In this document: positions 54,401 through 62,500 of the stretch, in pieces
Layout: each line of letters opens with the position of its first letter
How positions within the stretch are numbered: position 1 is the first letter of the stretch
Source of the DNA: Echinicola sp. 20G
GTDB taxonomy: Bacteria > Bacteroidota > Bacteroidia > Cytophagales > Cyclobacteriaceae
DNA length: 64,000 nucleotides
Assembly: GCF_015533855.1 (NCBI RefSeq)
Contig: NZ_AP024154.1
Coordinates: 2,424,501 to 2,488,500 of the forward strand
Direction: 5' to 3'
Program-made: the position numbers and the translations under genes
Notes under the pieces: generated by a model
Database searches by the model: none
Seen by the model: only the letters and a program-made list of their open reading frames with translations
What the model was told of the DNA's origin: nothing

Positions 54401-55484
54401 CAAACCTGTAGCTGGTGTCAAAATTGGGGAGGTTCAGGGCGCTGCAACTGGAAATTATATCCATTTAACCATTACGGATTCATTGCTGCAAGAAATAGCT
54501 GAAGGTCATTGGTTGTCTCTAAAAATGACCTCTACAGTTTTAGGAGGTCAAACGGACGGTAGGTTTTCACCTAGAGAGGATGCAAATCCGGAATTTAGAC
54601 CTCAATTGATTCCATATGGTACGGAACCAGAAGAAGAACCAGAGGAGCCTGAAGTAGTAATTCCTTTGGGTGTAGAAGCAACGGCAGATGCGTTTGTAAG
54701 AGGAGGAACTTATGAAAACACCAACTACCCAACCCAAAATTTGTATGTAAAACAGGCCAATGGGGCATACGAGAGGGAGGCATACCTGAAGTTTGACTTA
54801 AGTGAATTGCCAAGCATGTTGGATAGTGTCCAGTTGAGAATGTATGTGCAAAGTGCCAATACAGATGTGACCAATACCAATTGGGCGTTCCATGCGGTAA
54901 GTGATACTTCTTGGACAGAAACTGGTCTTACTTATGCCTCCAAGCCTAATGGAAATGTATTGCTTGGGGAGGTTCCGGGTGTTGGAGGAGGAAACTATGT
55001 TTACCTGACCATCAGTGACTCTTTATTACAGGAAGTTGCAGTAGGCAGTTGGCTTTCAGTAAAAGTTACTTCAACTGCTTTTGGAGGGGATATAGATGGA
55101 AGGTTTGCGCCAAGGGAGCATGAGACAGCAGAGTTTAGGCCCCAATTAATTCCATTTGTTTCAGAAGTAGAAAGCGAAGTAGCTACTCCAAGTGAAGAGT
55201 CGCCAACTGCAAAAAGTCCCAAAGGTTTGGAGGGAAAAGATTTGCCTAATAATAAAGTGCTGCTTTATCCCAATCCTTTAGCAGGTATGGCCACTATCAA
55301 AACGGATCTACCTTTCCATTCCCTGATCATCCGCGACCATAGAGGAGAAGTGATGATGGAGGAAACTGGTCTAAATACCAATACTTATGAAATTAATCTT
55401 AGTGGATTCAAAAATGGTATGTATTACCTGATGATAATAGGAGAGGATTTTGTTGAAACCAAAAAGGCCATTAAACGACATTAA
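51432..55484 (+). CDS. T9SS-secreted PL8-family polysaccharide lyase with three CBM96-like modules
   Basis: The 1,350-residue protein has a signal peptide (1-22), an alpha/alpha-toroid lyase domain (about 30-330), then the PL8 beta-sandwich (about 340-715, 'FNYWNTDYAVHHRPGYMFGL'). Candidate catalytic residues are His231 and Tyr240 ('AAHGQQLYIYGYG'), Arg294 and Arg298 ('GRGVSRPN'), and Asn182 ('NRTDVG'). The His-Tyr-Arg-Arg spacing (+9, +63, +67) equals that of Pedobacter heparinus chondroitin AC lyase as I remember it (225/234/288/292). Three modules of about 165 residues ('DAYVRGG', 'DAFVRGG' starts; about 726-890, 894-1060 and 1075-1245) look like DNRLRE/CBM96. A type A sorting domain (about 1275-1350, 'LLYPNPLAGMATI') ends it. 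The family covers chondroitin, hyaluronan and xanthan lyases. It acts outside the cell and makes unsaturated products for GH88. Confidence 0.9.
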   Translation: MKSKFYLLAISLICWTTMSFGRQQTDFELILDQVFDDFQSGTSTSSLDANVGSLLNSLDTAGYWSNIDYSSTSQTAWQPAYHFNRLSEMAKAYSREGSAYYGDSLLKSRIIKASEYWLNLSPQPSSTNWFYRTITIPNAVGRMLVCFRKSQEGISPTLESDLINVMTKGVSLYNAPSKNGSNRTDVGQHYIIRGCLTENQTLLENAVDFIGESIVIANGEGIQADGSYAAHGQQLYIYGYGLEFIQGIRNIAIYVTGTQYEIAPEKIAIFSNFVRNGFIKTSRGKYVDFNVFGRGVSRPNTGRANTSQVSKVKLFDLPAYTSFYDTVISRMNGSEAPSFGVQAEHFNYWNTDYAVHHRPGYMFGLRTVSTRTMKSEMGNGENLKGTYLTEGATYIAVNGDEYYNIFPAWEWNKIPGTTVPEITNYPTRSPWGTNPGKSTFVGGVSDGKYGANVFAMNDYSTQAKKAWFFFDDEIVCLGAGISSSASQKINTTMNQSLLDGDVVVSESGTIQTLSEGLHNYSSGLDWVWHDSVAYLFPQGGNIRLSNDVQTGNSYDINHSYYSDNDPISKDVFKLWIDHGLSPSNDNYEYIVVPGMNNADAMSSYDASNIVVLANTDSVQVVKHAGLDIWQLVFYSAGAFEAEGVKVKVDKPLVLQLKGVSSGEVEVFAAEPTQSSGISARIGLEAAGFDGMKMLDLQFPSGLMAGSTVSGTIDNSSPDYEEIEIPLGSIAIADAYVRGGSYDGDNFPTGTLVVKKGNGTYDRESYIKFDISDLPSNTDSVWIRLHVKYANTTVTDTSWEFYSVEDSTWSETGITYLNKPAGVTKIGEVQGMPAGSYVQLDVSNVVLAAKSAGNSTFSIKIISTVQGGETDGQFASREELDVYKKPQLIIKEAEEVVVPTGIEAVADAFVRGGEYENNNYPTQDLYVKHGNGAYDRESYMKFDLSELPSELDSVQLRMYVTTGGTEVTSTIWEVFSVSDTTWTETGITYATKPVAGVKIGEVQGAATGNYIHLTITDSLLQEIAEGHWLSLKMTSTVLGGQTDGRFSPREDANPEFRPQLIPYGTEPEEEPEEPEVVIPLGVEATADAFVRGGTYENTNYPTQNLYVKQANGAYEREAYLKFDLSELPSMLDSVQLRMYVQSANTDVTNTNWAFHAVSDTSWTETGLTYASKPNGNVLLGEVPGVGGGNYVYLTISDSLLQEVAVGSWLSVKVTSTAFGGDIDGRFAPREHETAEFRPQLIPFVSEVESEVATPSEESPTAKSPKGLEGKDLPNNKVLLYPNPLAGMATIKTDLPFHSLIIRDHRGEVMMEETGLNTNTYEINLSGFKNGMYYLMIIGEDFVETKKAIKRH
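53610..55160 (+). repeat. Three tandem CBM96/DNRLRE-like coding modules
   Basis: Modules lie at about 53610-54103, 54115-54618 and 54658-55160. Each has 'DA(Y/F)VRGG', 'RESY-KFD-S-LP' or 'REAYLKFDLSELP', 'TW(S/T)ETG(I/L)TY' and a closing 'FRPQLIP' or equivalent. Modules 2 and 3 are closest. They probably bind glycan and hold the lyase to its substrate. Confidence 0.85.
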
Positions 55485-55514
55485 AGAGCAATAGCTTGAA
55501 AATGGTTGAAATAG

Positions 55515-55543
55515 AAGAGGTTGATGTTTTCATCAACCTCTTT
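55515..55543 (+). terminator. Rho-independent terminator after PL8
   Basis: A perfect 12-bp stem (55515-55526 with 55531-55542) with a TTTT loop, 30 bases after the stop; T content after it is low but the stem is stable. Confidence 0.75.
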
Positions 55544-55694
55544 GCATTGATAATAACCTAAAATCTATTTTCACAACTGCAAATGTAAAGATTTTACAGT
55601 GAACCAAAATGATCGTTTTGATTGAGAAATCATATACTACTTAAGCAGAGAATTTTAGGCTATTGGAATCATTACAGATAACAATATTTACACA

Positions 55695-56804
55695 TTATCT
55701 AATCCAGTTGCTTCCAAAAACGATATAATATCCCCAGTTGTCAGGACCTTTGGCTACATCAACTCCCATTCTCAAACCGAATTTTCTGGCCAAAAGATAC
55801 CGAAAGCCTGAACCTACATTATAGACTAGCTTTTCATCACCGAAGTCCTCGAAGCCATCAAATGCTTTCGCTAATCCTCCAAAGGCCATGACACTCCATC
55901 TTTGGTTCAAATCAAACCTGTTTTCAAGTTCAGTAAGTGCAATTTGGTTGTTTTGGTACCTTGCGGCAGGAACACCCCGGAGATCGATACCGGGCAGCTC
56001 ATAAAATGGAGGGTCATTAAAAATCTGTTGGTATTCGGCCCTTATCCCCAATACCCAATGGGGGTTTAATGGGACATACTTGTAAAGCCCTGCTTCCAAT
56101 TCCGTATAGTTAAAGTCACTAAAGATAAATTCATTGGAAATGGAGAACATCACCCTGGACATGGTACCCTTGTTGGGAGAGAATACATTGTCCCTCGTGT
56201 CATAGATCATTACAGGGGATACTTTGGAGATGTTTCCTTTGAAATCCTCACGTTCTATGGACTCGGGGAGCTGGTCAAAGTGAGGGGAGGCTTTTGTGTT
56301 TGAAAACCGATAGTTCAGGCCTAATGAGAAGTTGCTTTCTCCAATCTTTTTGGTAGCCTCTATAAAAACTGGAAGGCTTTTGAATGTAAAGGCATACTCT
56401 CTCTCCCCCAAAATGGGCAGGTCTCTATATAATGAGATATTAATATGGTAATAGAAAATGCCATACCTTAGTTTGAGGCCTTTCTCGGTAAGGTTTTTAG
56501 TTTGGATGCCTCCCAAAAACCAACTATTATTGGCAGTATATCCTCCAAGTCCGGCCGTAATGTTAGGGGGAGCGCCTTCCACAGGTGTCAAAAATGCCAA
56601 CCCCATCATGCCTCCGAAGCCACCCAAAGCTGGCTCGGTGATCAAGCTGGGGAAAGGGACAAAACCATTGGCATTGATGACCCAATCACTCATGTCAAAT
56701 TTACCGTCCAATGAGTCCTTGAAAGATGGTTTATACTTTTCTTGTCCCAAAAGCTGCTGACTGATCAAGAACAAGATCAAAAGAATTGGAATCTTAAGTT
56801 TCAA
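55695..56804 (-). CDS. BamA/surface-antigen-like outer-membrane beta-barrel protein
   Basis: The 369-residue frame starts with TTG at 56804; an upstream in-frame stop rules out a much longer form. It has a signal peptide (about 1-20, 'ILFLISQQLLGQ') and a region of beta strands ending in an aromatic-terminated 'WGYYIVFGSNWIR'. The C-terminal part ('RVMFSISNEFIFSDFNYTEL', 'IDLRGVPAARYQNNQIALTE', 'GSGFRYLLARKFGLRMGVDV') matches the barrel of the bacterial surface antigen (D15) family, but POTRA domains are absent. It is co-transcribed with the small gene upstream (54-base gap). A glycan role is not evident. Confidence 0.85.
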   Translation of the reverse strand: MKLKIPILLILFLISQQLLGQEKYKPSFKDSLDGKFDMSDWVINANGFVPFPSLITEPALGGFGGMMGLAFLTPVEGAPPNITAGLGGYTANNSWFLGGIQTKNLTEKGLKLRYGIFYYHINISLYRDLPILGEREYAFTFKSLPVFIEATKKIGESNFSLGLNYRFSNTKASPHFDQLPESIEREDFKGNISKVSPVMIYDTRDNVFSPNKGTMSRVMFSISNEFIFSDFNYTELEAGLYKYVPLNPHWVLGIRAEYQQIFNDPPFYELPGIDLRGVPAARYQNNQIALTELENRFDLNQRWSVMAFGGLAKAFDGFEDFGDEKLVYNVGSGFRYLLARKFGLRMGVDVAKGPDNWGYYIVFGSNWIR

Positions 56805-56858
56805 ATTATAGCTGGTTGGAGAGAGTCCGTTTTAGAGGATAAGTTGTACAAATGTGCT

Positions 56859-57335
56859 TTACCTTATTTCACCTATAAAGGGTAGTTCCTCTTGCATGGC
56901 ACTCCTAATGGTGGAATGGATGTAGTCGTCTAATTGTAAGAATTTTGCGGCATCAATGGCGGAAGTGGCTTTTTTGAATTTCTTATAGTAGCTGGCATGT
57001 AGCTTGTCTCTTTTAAGGGTGTTTTGAAGGGTTCTTTTGGCCAAATCATCTGCCGTTTCTTCATCGAGGGCTTCGTATTTTTCCAGGTATTCCTCCATTA
57101 ACATAATGCGCTCCCGAGCGATAGCCTTTCTGTCCTCTTCATAGGCTTGATAAATAGTCCAGAAAGATGGCGAGACAGATTCAGGAAGATCCATGTAGGC
57201 ATCGATCAGTTTCTTTTTATCCATGCCAAATTCGGCCTGAATCAGTTGAAGTTCATCATCCTCTGATACCTGAGCTTGGGTGAAGAAAGGAGCTAATAGA
57301 GCGAACGCCAAGAGTAAGTGTTTAATGTGTTTCAT
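56859..57335 (-). CDS. Small helical periplasmic protein of unknown function
   Basis: The ATG at 57335 gives 158 residues with a signal peptide ('HLLLAFALLAPFFTQAQ'). The mature part is highly charged and helical ('MDKKKLIDAYMDLPESVSPS', 'ARERIMLMEEYLEKYEALDE', 'LKRDKLHASYYKKFKKATSA'), which recalls Spy/CpxP-like periplasmic helical proteins, but there is no clear LTxxQ motif and I do not assign a family. It is upstream of, and in one operon with, the outer-membrane barrel gene. A start at 57431 would add 32 residues without a signal and is rejected. Confidence 0.75.
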   Translation of the reverse strand: MKHIKHLLLAFALLAPFFTQAQVSEDDELQLIQAEFGMDKKKLIDAYMDLPESVSPSFWTIYQAYEEDRKAIARERIMLMEEYLEKYEALDEETADDLAKRTLQNTLKRDKLHASYYKKFKKATSAIDAAKFLQLDDYIHSTIRSAMQEELPFIGEIR

Positions 57336-57702
57336 TTTGATGTGGTTTTGTTTCGGGCAATTTACAAAGGGCAGTTCTCGAAGGAAGCCGGTCTGTTTTT
57401 CTGCTTGCCAAAAATGATGGAATGTTGGCAAATATGTAGAGTAATTACTTAGCGCGAGGGACCGATGTTAATGGGAAGATGTGTATTTAGGGCAAATGCA
57501 TAGATTTTGAAAGAATATGCTTGAGTTATATATTATTTTGACGAATATTATGCATATATTATCATATTTTAATTTCGTTTTGTTTCTTTAAATTTTCGTT
57601 TTATATATTCAGGATCAATAGAATTATTGAATGGTTTGATTGCTACTTACCTGTTACATGATTAGAGCTTCAATTTAATTTGCCTCAACAAAAAATAGAT
57701 CA

Positions 57703-58347
57703 ATGAGCTTATCTGATCCAAAAGCTTTAATAGATGCTCTCGCTCCTTCCAAAACTCTTTCAAATAATAAGGAGGAATTTAGGCGTTTGAGTGATGCTGA
57801 GCTTTGGAGTAAGTTTAAAGATGGGGATGAAAGTGCATTTGTTCAGATCTATAACGCTTACTTTGAAGATTTGTGCAATTTTGGGGTACAGTATGCTCGG
57901 TTACCTGTTGTGGAGGATTGTGTGCAGGACATGTTTGTGGACCTAAGAAGGAAACGGACAAAGATGCCAGATATTAAGCATTCAATAAGGCTGTTTCTCT
58001 TTCAGGCCTTAAAGAGAAGAATTCTTAATGTATTGAAGAAAAAGAGAGCTGTACTATCTGATGATTTGTCACAGCACCCTTTTGAAGTGATACCTCCTCA
58101 TGAATCTTTACTGATCATCAACCAATCTCAAAAAGATAAATTGACCAGACTTGATCAAGCTTTGAGTGGGCTAAACGATAAGCAGAGAGAAGCCGTTTAT
58201 TATTTTTTCTATAAAGGGATGAGTTATGAGGAAGTCCAAAAAATGATGGGCTATGATCATGTGAAATCAGCCAGGAACATGATTTATAAAATTATCAAAA
58301 GCCTCAAAAAAGTTTTTGTGTTAATCATTTTATGCTGGCCATCATGA
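57703..58347 (+). CDS. ECF sigma factor, FecI-like (module 3)
   Basis: The 214-residue protein has region 2 (about 40-110, 'FVQIYNAYFEDLCNFGVQYA', 'VEDCVQDMFVDLRRKR') and region 4 (about 145-195, 'LNDKQREAVYYFFYKGMSYE', 'SARNMIYKIIKSLKKV'). It resembles the module 1 factor more than the module 2 factor. A hydrophobic tail ('VFVLIILCWPS') ends it. It partners the FecR gene 122 bases downstream. The 367-base gap upstream to the divergent small gene (57336-57702) is AT-rich and holds two related stretches, AATTTCGTTTT and AATTTTCGTTTT, near 57570 and 57591. Confidence 0.93.
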   Translation: MSLSDPKALIDALAPSKTLSNNKEEFRRLSDAELWSKFKDGDESAFVQIYNAYFEDLCNFGVQYARLPVVEDCVQDMFVDLRRKRTKMPDIKHSIRLFLFQALKRRILNVLKKKRAVLSDDLSQHPFEVIPPHESLLIINQSQKDKLTRLDQALSGLNDKQREAVYYFFYKGMSYEEVQKMMGYDHVKSARNMIYKIIKSLKKVFVLIILCWPS

Positions 58348-58434
58348 AACATGACAGGGAATAGAGAGCAATCGTATTAATTTAAGATTAAACTTTTTTT
58401 ATTTTTTTTCATTTCAATGTGATGTCATTTTTAG

Positions 58435-58452
58435 AATTCGCTTGTCTATAGG
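58435..58452 (+). promoter_or_regulatory. Possible ECF-type promoter before FecR of module 3
   Basis: AATTCGCTTGTCTATAGG ends 17 bases before the TTG start of FecR. GTCTATA-type -10 boxes occur before FecR genes in other Bacteroidota (from memory). Confidence 0.35.
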
Positions 58453-58469
58453 AAAAAGGACAAGTAAAA

Positions 58470-59522
58470 TTGAAGGAAGGCAAATACAATATCGAATATT
58501 TTTTATCCAATAAATACTTTATCAATTGGGTCAATAATCCAACTGAGGAAAGTGATGCCTTTTGGCAAAAATGGTTGAGAAACCATCCTGAGAGTCAAGA
58601 AGAGTTTGACCAGGCAAAGGCGGTGGTGTTAAGAATTAATTTTAAGGAAGAGGCCAAAATAGGGGAAAGAAAAGAAGCGCTGTTAGACCTGATCCTAAAG
58701 AATACGCCAAGTCAGCATTATGAAGTGGGCAGGAGTAAAAAGCCATTGATCATTGCCATGCTTCCCGCTCTTTACCGGGTTGCAGCAGCTTGTTTGGTGC
58801 TTGTATTGATGGCTACTTTCTTATTTTCTGAATTTTCTATTGAGAATAGCAATGAGGTAATCCAGCAGACTGCATTTATAACCAAAAGAAATCTAAAGGG
58901 TCAAAAAACGAGCTTTTTCCTTCCAGATAAAACAAAGGTGGTGTTGAATGCGGAAAGTGAAATCAGTTATCCGGAACATTTTGGAGAAGGTTCAAGGGAA
59001 ATCTTTCTAGAAGGGGAGGCATATTTTGACGTCACCCATGACGCCAAACGTAAATTTTTAGTGAGATCTGGTGAAATCATTACAGAGGTTCATGGGACGG
59101 CTTTTAACGTGCAAGCATATCCAGAAACGCCAATAAGTATAGCGCTCCAGCGCGGTTTGGTTTCTGTTTATCCCGCTTTTACTGAACAGCCTACTATTCC
59201 ACAATATTTAAGGCCAGGGGAGATGATCACTGTCAAAAAAGAATTTGATTCTTCAATAAAAGGTCAATTTGATGCTGAGCAAATGATGGGTTGGATTGAT
59301 GGTAAGTTGGTGTTCAAGCAAGCCACGATGGAGACTTTGATCACTAAGTTGGAAAGGTGGTATGATGTGGAAATTAAGGTAGAAGGAAATACTACTGATA
59401 CTTGGAAAGTTAATGGGGTGTTTCAAAATGAAAGCTTAGAAAACGTACTGGAGGGGGTGAAATATGCTAGAGGTATTTCATATCAGATCAATGACCATCA
59501 AGTACTCATCACTGTAAAATAA
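58470..59522 (+). CDS. FecR-family anti-sigma factor (module 3)
   Basis: The 350-residue frame starts with TTG, placed after an AGGACAAG-type purine run. It shows a cytoplasmic N-terminal part ('YFINWVNNPTEESDAFWQKW', much like module 1), a membrane span (about 104-122, 'VAAACLVLVLMATFLFSEF'), a FecR domain (about 140-240, 'GQKTSFFLPDKTKVVLNAES', 'VRSGEIITEVHGTAFNVQ') and a DUF4974 domain (about 275-350, 'VFKQATMETLITKLERWYDV', 'LENVLEGVKYARGISYQI'). Together with the sigma factor it forms a surface-signalling switch with the SusC 37 bases downstream. Confidence 0.92.
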   Translation: MKEGKYNIEYFLSNKYFINWVNNPTEESDAFWQKWLRNHPESQEEFDQAKAVVLRINFKEEAKIGERKEALLDLILKNTPSQHYEVGRSKKPLIIAMLPALYRVAAACLVLVLMATFLFSEFSIENSNEVIQQTAFITKRNLKGQKTSFFLPDKTKVVLNAESEISYPEHFGEGSREIFLEGEAYFDVTHDAKRKFLVRSGEIITEVHGTAFNVQAYPETPISIALQRGLVSVYPAFTEQPTIPQYLRPGEMITVKKEFDSSIKGQFDAEQMMGWIDGKLVFKQATMETLITKLERWYDVEIKVEGNTTDTWKVNGVFQNESLENVLEGVKYARGISYQINDHQVLITVK

Positions 59523-59559
59523 ATAACAATCAAATATTTAAACTATAACCACTGATACT

Positions 59560-62500
59560 ATGAAACAAAATGTACCAAAGACTAAAAGTCGACTTTGGAA
59601 GAGTGCATTTAGCCTTCTGTTGATTTTGATCATCGGCGGAAGTCAAATGGCAAATGCTACCATTAAGGCGCAAGGAGGGCTGGATATGGATAAGGTCTTT
59701 ATTTCTCTACACAAGCAAAACAGTACTTTGATGGATGTTTTTAAGGAGATCGAGTCAAAGACTGACTTTCATTTTTTCTATGATGAAAAAATAATAGACA
59801 TGACCAAAACGCTGAGCCTTGATAAAGAAAACGGATCCCTGACGGATGTATTACGTGAAATTTCGAAAGATGCGGATTTAAAATTCAGACAGATCAACTA
59901 TGTAATCAATGTCAATAACAGGCAAGTAAGTGAAAACCATGAGATAATTAAAGTGGCCCAAACGGTGACTGGCCAAATTACTTCAGTAAATGAACCTCAG
60001 GGGATTCCAGGTGTCACTGTTCGATTAAAGGGAGGTAACTCGGGAACGGTTACGGATATTGATGGGAGATTCTCCATCGAGGTTCCAGATGGTAGTGCTG
60101 TGCTGGTAATCAGCTCTATTGGCTATAAAACAACAGAAGTAACTGTTGGCGATCAAACAAAGATTAATGTAATACTGGAGGAAGATACCAAGGCATTAGA
60201 TGAAGTGGTCGTAGTTGGATATGGTACCCAAAAGAAAGTAAACCTAACCGGAGCTGTGAGCCAAGTGACGTCAGAAATGCTGGAAAACCGACCAGTAGCA
60301 AATATTGGCCAAGCATTGCAAGGGACCATTGCCAACCTGAATGTTGGTATTTCAAATGGTAGTCCTAATACAGTTCCTTCTTTTAATGTACGTGGTGGAA
60401 CTTCTTTCTCGGGAGGTTCTTTCCAGACAGGAAGTCCACTCATATTGGTGGATGGGGTAGAAATGGACATCAATCAGCTCAATCCTGAGGATATTGAAAG
60501 TGTATCGGTTTTGAAGGATGCAGCATCTGCAGCGATTTATGGAGCCAGGGCCGCCTACGGCGTCATGCTTATTACAACTAAAAAAGGTTCTAAAACAGAA
60601 GGAACCAAGATTACTTATTCTAATGCTTTCCAGTGGAACAAGCCTTCTGCAGTACCGGACCTTTTGGATGCCAGGACCATACAAGAAGCGGCGATCAAGG
60701 CGGTGGAGCTTCAAAACCAAACGCCTTCTTCTGACATGTACGAAAAATTGGAAAATATTGAAAGGTATATGGCTAACCCTGATGCTGAGTTGCCTTACTA
60801 CATGGATGCAGGTGACAATATTATATGGGTTGGTAATACCCGCCCTTATGAGCAGGCCCTTAAAGATTACACACCAATGCAAAAGCATAACCTTAATCTT
60901 TCTGGAGGAACTAAGAAAAGCTCCTACTATGCTTCCTTAGGGTATCAAGGGCAAGAAGGTCTCTATAAGATCAATACCGATCAATTTAAACGTTATAACA
61001 TGATGCTAAATGTGACCAATGAGGTTTCGGATTGGTTCTCTGTGGACTTTAGGTCATCATATAGCCAATCAAATTATACGGAGCCGGTTAGTCCTGCCGG
61101 AAAAGGAGGATGGTGGACAGCCATGTCCCAAGAGCCTGGCAGGAATGTAAATATGCCTATGTTGACTCCGGAATCGTCTCCAGTAGGAGAGATGTACACT
61201 GACAATATCTTATCATTTATGGACTATGGGTCCAGAAATGACGAAACCAAAGAGCATATACTATTGGGACTTGCACCAACAGTACACTTGCTGAAAGGCT
61301 GGGATTTGAAAGCCAATATTTCTTACAAATCCTACAACTTCCGGAGAAAGCAAATTATCCCGGAATTAGAGAGAATTGAAAATAGATGGGATGCCCCCAC
61401 AACAGTACATACCAATCCAAGTTCAGTCCAAAGATGGAGTCAACATTCCGACCAATACACCATTAATGTGTTTTCTGATTACTCCTTGGCTGTGGACAAA
61501 CATGAATTTTACTTATTGGGAGGCTTTAACCAAGAATCCTATAGGTATGAGTACTTGGGAGGAAGAGGAGAACAATTGCTGACAGCCAATGTACCGGTCA
61601 TCAGTCAAACACTTGGAAATGAATATGCCTATGACAGTGAGTCAGAATGGGCGATAAGGGGTGCTTTTTATAGGTTTACTTATAACTATGACAACCGATA
61701 CCTTTTGGAGTCAAACGGTAGATACGATGGAACCTCACGTTTTCCGACAGATAGCCGCTTTAAGTTTTTCCCCTCTTTGTCCGGAGCATGGAGGATTTCA
61801 GAGGAAGACTGGGCGTCTGCCATAAAGCCAGCGGTTAATGAGCTAAAACTTAGGGCTTCTTACGGTAGCCTTGGAAATCAGAATGTAAGCAATTATATCT
61901 ATATCCCATCCTATGGTACAACGGCACAAGTGGGCTATATTTTTGATGGGAACCGTCCCGTGGGAATCACCCCTCCAGGTTTAGTGGATGCTAATTTGAC
62001 TTGGGAGACAGCAACAACAATTGATTTTGGATTTGATGTAGCCATGTTCAATAAGCTGGACTTCTCCTTTGATTGGTACCAAAGAACTACATCAGATATT
62101 TTGGTAAACGGGGATAAATTTCCAGCAGTGTTGGGGACAAGTGCTCCTACCAAGAATTCAGGGGAAATGCAGACCACAGGTTGGGAAGTGACAGCCAAGT
62201 GGAGAGACCAATTGAAAAATGGTTTTCGATATGATATAGCCTTGAACCTATCTGACTATACCAGTGAAATCACAAAGTTTGACGGAAACCCTAATAATCT
62301 TCTTAGTGGGCTTTATGTAGGACAGACGATGGGTGAGATTTGGGGATATGAAACAGTAGGTTTGTTTCAAACCCAAGAGCAAATCGACAATGCACCAAGC
62401 CAAGAACTGATCAATTCTGGCTTGTGGTATCCAGGGGATGTCCAATATGCAGACCTAAATGATGATGGAGAAGTGGGACCTGGAGCAAGTACAGTAGATG

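Noticed and set aside
60352..60888. A 178-residue minus-strand ORF inside the module 3 SusC gene
   Set aside because: It is antisense to conserved SusC sequence, lacks domain features and is typical of shadow frames; the same holds for 39882-40445.
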